From Robbsia betulipollinis (GTDB taxonomy: Bacteria > Pseudomonadota > Gammaproteobacteria > Burkholderiales > Burkholderiaceae), in the NCBI RefSeq assembly GCF_026624755.1, contig NZ_JAPMXC010000001.1:1646365-1710364 (forward strand): DNA of 64,000 nt. Reading direction: 5' to 3'. This document shows, piece after piece, positions 62,767-64,000 of this stretch. A program made the position numbers and the translations under genes. Below the pieces are notes generated by a model. The model did no database searches. It saw nothing but the letters and a program-made list of their open reading frames with translations, and was not told where the DNA came from. How positions within the stretch are numbered: the stretch's first letter is position 1; each line of letters begins with the position of its first letter.

Positions 62767-63837
62767 CTAATCGTCCTGCTGCGAGAGATCGGCGGATGTG
62801 ACAGGGGGCGGTCCGGGCGGGCTGGACGGCTCGGCCGCGAAACTCTTCGTGCCATCCTGCAACTGCACGTAGCGCACGTCGTCGGAGTCGAGCATCGCGT
62901 TGACGTTTTGCGGCGGCAGGGCGTTTTGCGTCAGCGTGTCGTCGATGCGGCGGATGGCCGTTCCGTAATCGGTGCGGGCACGGGCCAGCGTCGCCCGGGT
63001 GCGCGTCAGATCGCGCGTCACACCCGAGACCGCGAAAGCGCCGCCACCCAGGTAACGGACCGTGATGCCGTCCTCGCCCAGCGACGAGCGCAGATCGTCC
63101 GCGACGCTGTCCGCCACGGCGAAGTGCGTCTCCACCTCGACCGCATCGTCATCCGACGAGAGCTGGCGCAGCGCGCGCGTGGTCGCCAATGCGTCGGCCG
63201 CCGTGGGTACGATGCCGCTGACGACGACGTGCCCATCGCTGCGCTCGGCGTGCAGATCGGGTTGGTGCAGACGGCGCAGGGCAACCTCGACCTTGTTGCG
63301 CTGGCGTTCGGCCGGCGTCATGCCTGCCGGGCGAATCGCCGCGTCGGCCTTGCCTGATTGTCCGGTGGTCAGCAGCAGCGTGAATCCGATCATCCCCGCA
63401 ACCGTCGCCGCGCAGGCGCCGGTGCGGACCATCCGCTTGCTGAAACGCTTGGGCGCACGTGCCGGCAACGCGGTCGCGTCGATATCGTCCTTCGGTGCAG
63501 CGGGCGCGCGCGGCGCCTCGGCCAACATCGCCTGCAGCAACTCCATGTCCGATGGCCAGTGCGCATCTGCCGGACCCACGCACAAGGCGATGTCGCCACA
63601 GCGGCGGGGCAACAGATCGTGCAGGCGTTCGGCCAGCCGCGTCGCGCCCCCAGCCGCCTGGGCAGCGCCGAACATGACGGTGCCGTCCTCTCGATAGTCC
63701 AATATCATCTGTTCGGCCTCCCAATCGCTGATCTGTATGTCGGCATCCGGGTGATCGCCGAGCGACCACGTCCCATGACGCAAATTTAAGCGAGCGCCCG
63801 CATGGCACCCGGTCAGAATCCGAATTTGTTTGGTCAT
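62767..63837 (-). CDS. sctD: Type III secretion inner-membrane ring protein SctD (HrpQ/YscD family)
   Basis: A 356-residue bitopic inner-membrane protein forming the outer of the two basal-body rings. The cytoplasmic FHA-like domain is MTKQIRILTGCHAGARLNLR with WSLGDHPDADIQISDWEAEQ, the usual SctD opening. A single membrane segment (about 135-158, ACAATVAGMIGFTLLLTTG) follows, then periplasmic ring-building repeats (VVVSGIVPTAADALATTRAL). The C terminus is Pro/Ser-rich. AGGAG lies nine bases before the ATG at 63837. It overlaps no gene but follows a partial upstream frame within 16 bp, so it is internal to a longer operon that continues beyond the window. Confidence 0.8.
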   Translation of the reverse strand: MTKQIRILTGCHAGARLNLRHGTWSLGDHPDADIQISDWEAEQMILDYREDGTVMFGAAQAAGGATRLAERLHDLLPRRCGDIALCVGPADAHWPSDMELLQAMLAEAPRAPAAPKDDIDATALPARAPKRFSKRMVRTGACAATVAGMIGFTLLLTTGQSGKADAAIRPAGMTPAERQRNKVEVALRRLHQPDLHAERSDGHVVVSGIVPTAADALATTRALRQLSSDDDAVEVETHFAVADSVADDLRSSLGEDGITVRYLGGGAFAVSGVTRDLTRTRATLARARTDYGTAIRRIDDTLTQNALPPQNVNAMLDSDDVRYVQLQDGTKSFAAEPSSPPGPPPVTSADLSQQDD

Positions 63838-63853
63838 TACCGAAACTCCTCAG

Positions 63854-64000
63854 TCACCGTGCGCCGAGCGAACATAGCCGCGCGATCGCCGAGCCATGAT
63901 GCGCGGATTGCCGCGGGGCACGCAGTTGCAACAGCCACAGTGGCAGCAGCAGATTGAATCGTTGTTGTTCCAGGGCGAGCTGCGCGCATGGCACGGGTTC
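63854..64000 (-). CDS. C-terminal end of an upstream type III locus gene, partial
   Basis: The last 48 codons of a gene that enters from the right edge and ends in TGA at 63854, 16 bp before the sctD start. The visible peptide (QLALEQQRFNLLLPLWLLQL then RAPRQSAHHGSAIARLCSLG) is not enough to name it. Close spacing implies it is in the sctD operon. Confidence 0.55.
   Translation of the reverse strand, partial: EPVPCAQLALEQQRFNLLLPLWLLQLRAPRQSAHHGSAIARLCSLGAR

Noticed and set aside
63841-63872. Two CGAA elements before sctD, tested as another hrpII box
   Set aside because: Spacing is 24 bases, not 16.

Overview
This is GC-rich chromosomal DNA from a Gram-negative bacterium. Gene content and protein style point to a plant- or soil-associated member of the Burkholderiales (Burkholderia, Paraburkholderia or Robbsia-like). 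The grounds are a complete nic upper pathway, a complete mdc operon, an OprB porin, an FMN riboswitch feeding a type-2 lumazine synthase, and the edge of a type III secretion locus with a TTCG-N16-TTCG (hrpII/PIP-like) box. The genus is an inference. No rRNA, tRNA, CRISPR array, intact insertion sequence or replication origin was seen.

Layout. 1-3.6 kb: partial L-asparaginase, a molybdate-type and a peptide-type periplasmic binding protein, and a CsbD stress protein with its terminator. 3.7-13.4 kb: nicotinate catabolism, with a molybdopterin hydroxylase subunit and MFS transporter, nicX, divergent nicC, a 2Fe-2S subunit, a tri-haem cytochrome fused to an eroded molybdopterin domain, and the MarR regulator nicR. 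A shared 14-bp palindromic motif precedes nicX, nicC and nicR. 13.5-26.3 kb: housekeeping and accessory genes (DUF1264 protein, M1 aminopeptidase, chemoreceptor, acyl-CoA ligase with a thiolase-like partner, nitroreductase, OprB porin, polysaccharide deacetylase and glycosyltransferase). 26.6-35.5 kb: an MFS carrier and the malonate decarboxylase operon mdcABCDEFHG, largely translationally coupled.

35.6-44 kb: FMN riboswitch and ribH, a deletion scar joining an AraC and an SDR gene, a divergent MurA paralogue, an MFS/cyclase pair, rcnA with a TetR regulator and a palindromic operator, then small gene fragments. 44.4-46.1 kb: a hipBA toxin-antitoxin module with an inverted-repeat operator. 46.2-59.2 kb: prolyl oligopeptidase, a secreted Cys/His protein, an ankyrin lipoprotein with periplasmic catalase, redox enzymes with a LysR regulator, a second decayed patch, MOSC, M20 hydrolase and an MFS carrier.

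59.4-64 kb: the edge of a type III secretion locus. It holds sctD, two small linked proteins, a strong terminator, two chaperone-like genes and a secreted-type protein with five 19-residue Ser-Asp repeats behind the hrpII-like box.

How the genes work together: the nic genes would convert nicotinate through 6-hydroxynicotinate and 2,5-dihydroxypyridine to N-formylmaleamate; nicD, nicE and nicF are not in the window. The mdc genes take up malonate and decarboxylate it to acetate on a prosthetic-group carrier protein. The most unusual points are the split hydroxylase with a pseudo-molybdopterin-cytochrome fusion, the Ser-Asp repeat protein of the type III locus, and three decay scars that preserve their deletion history.
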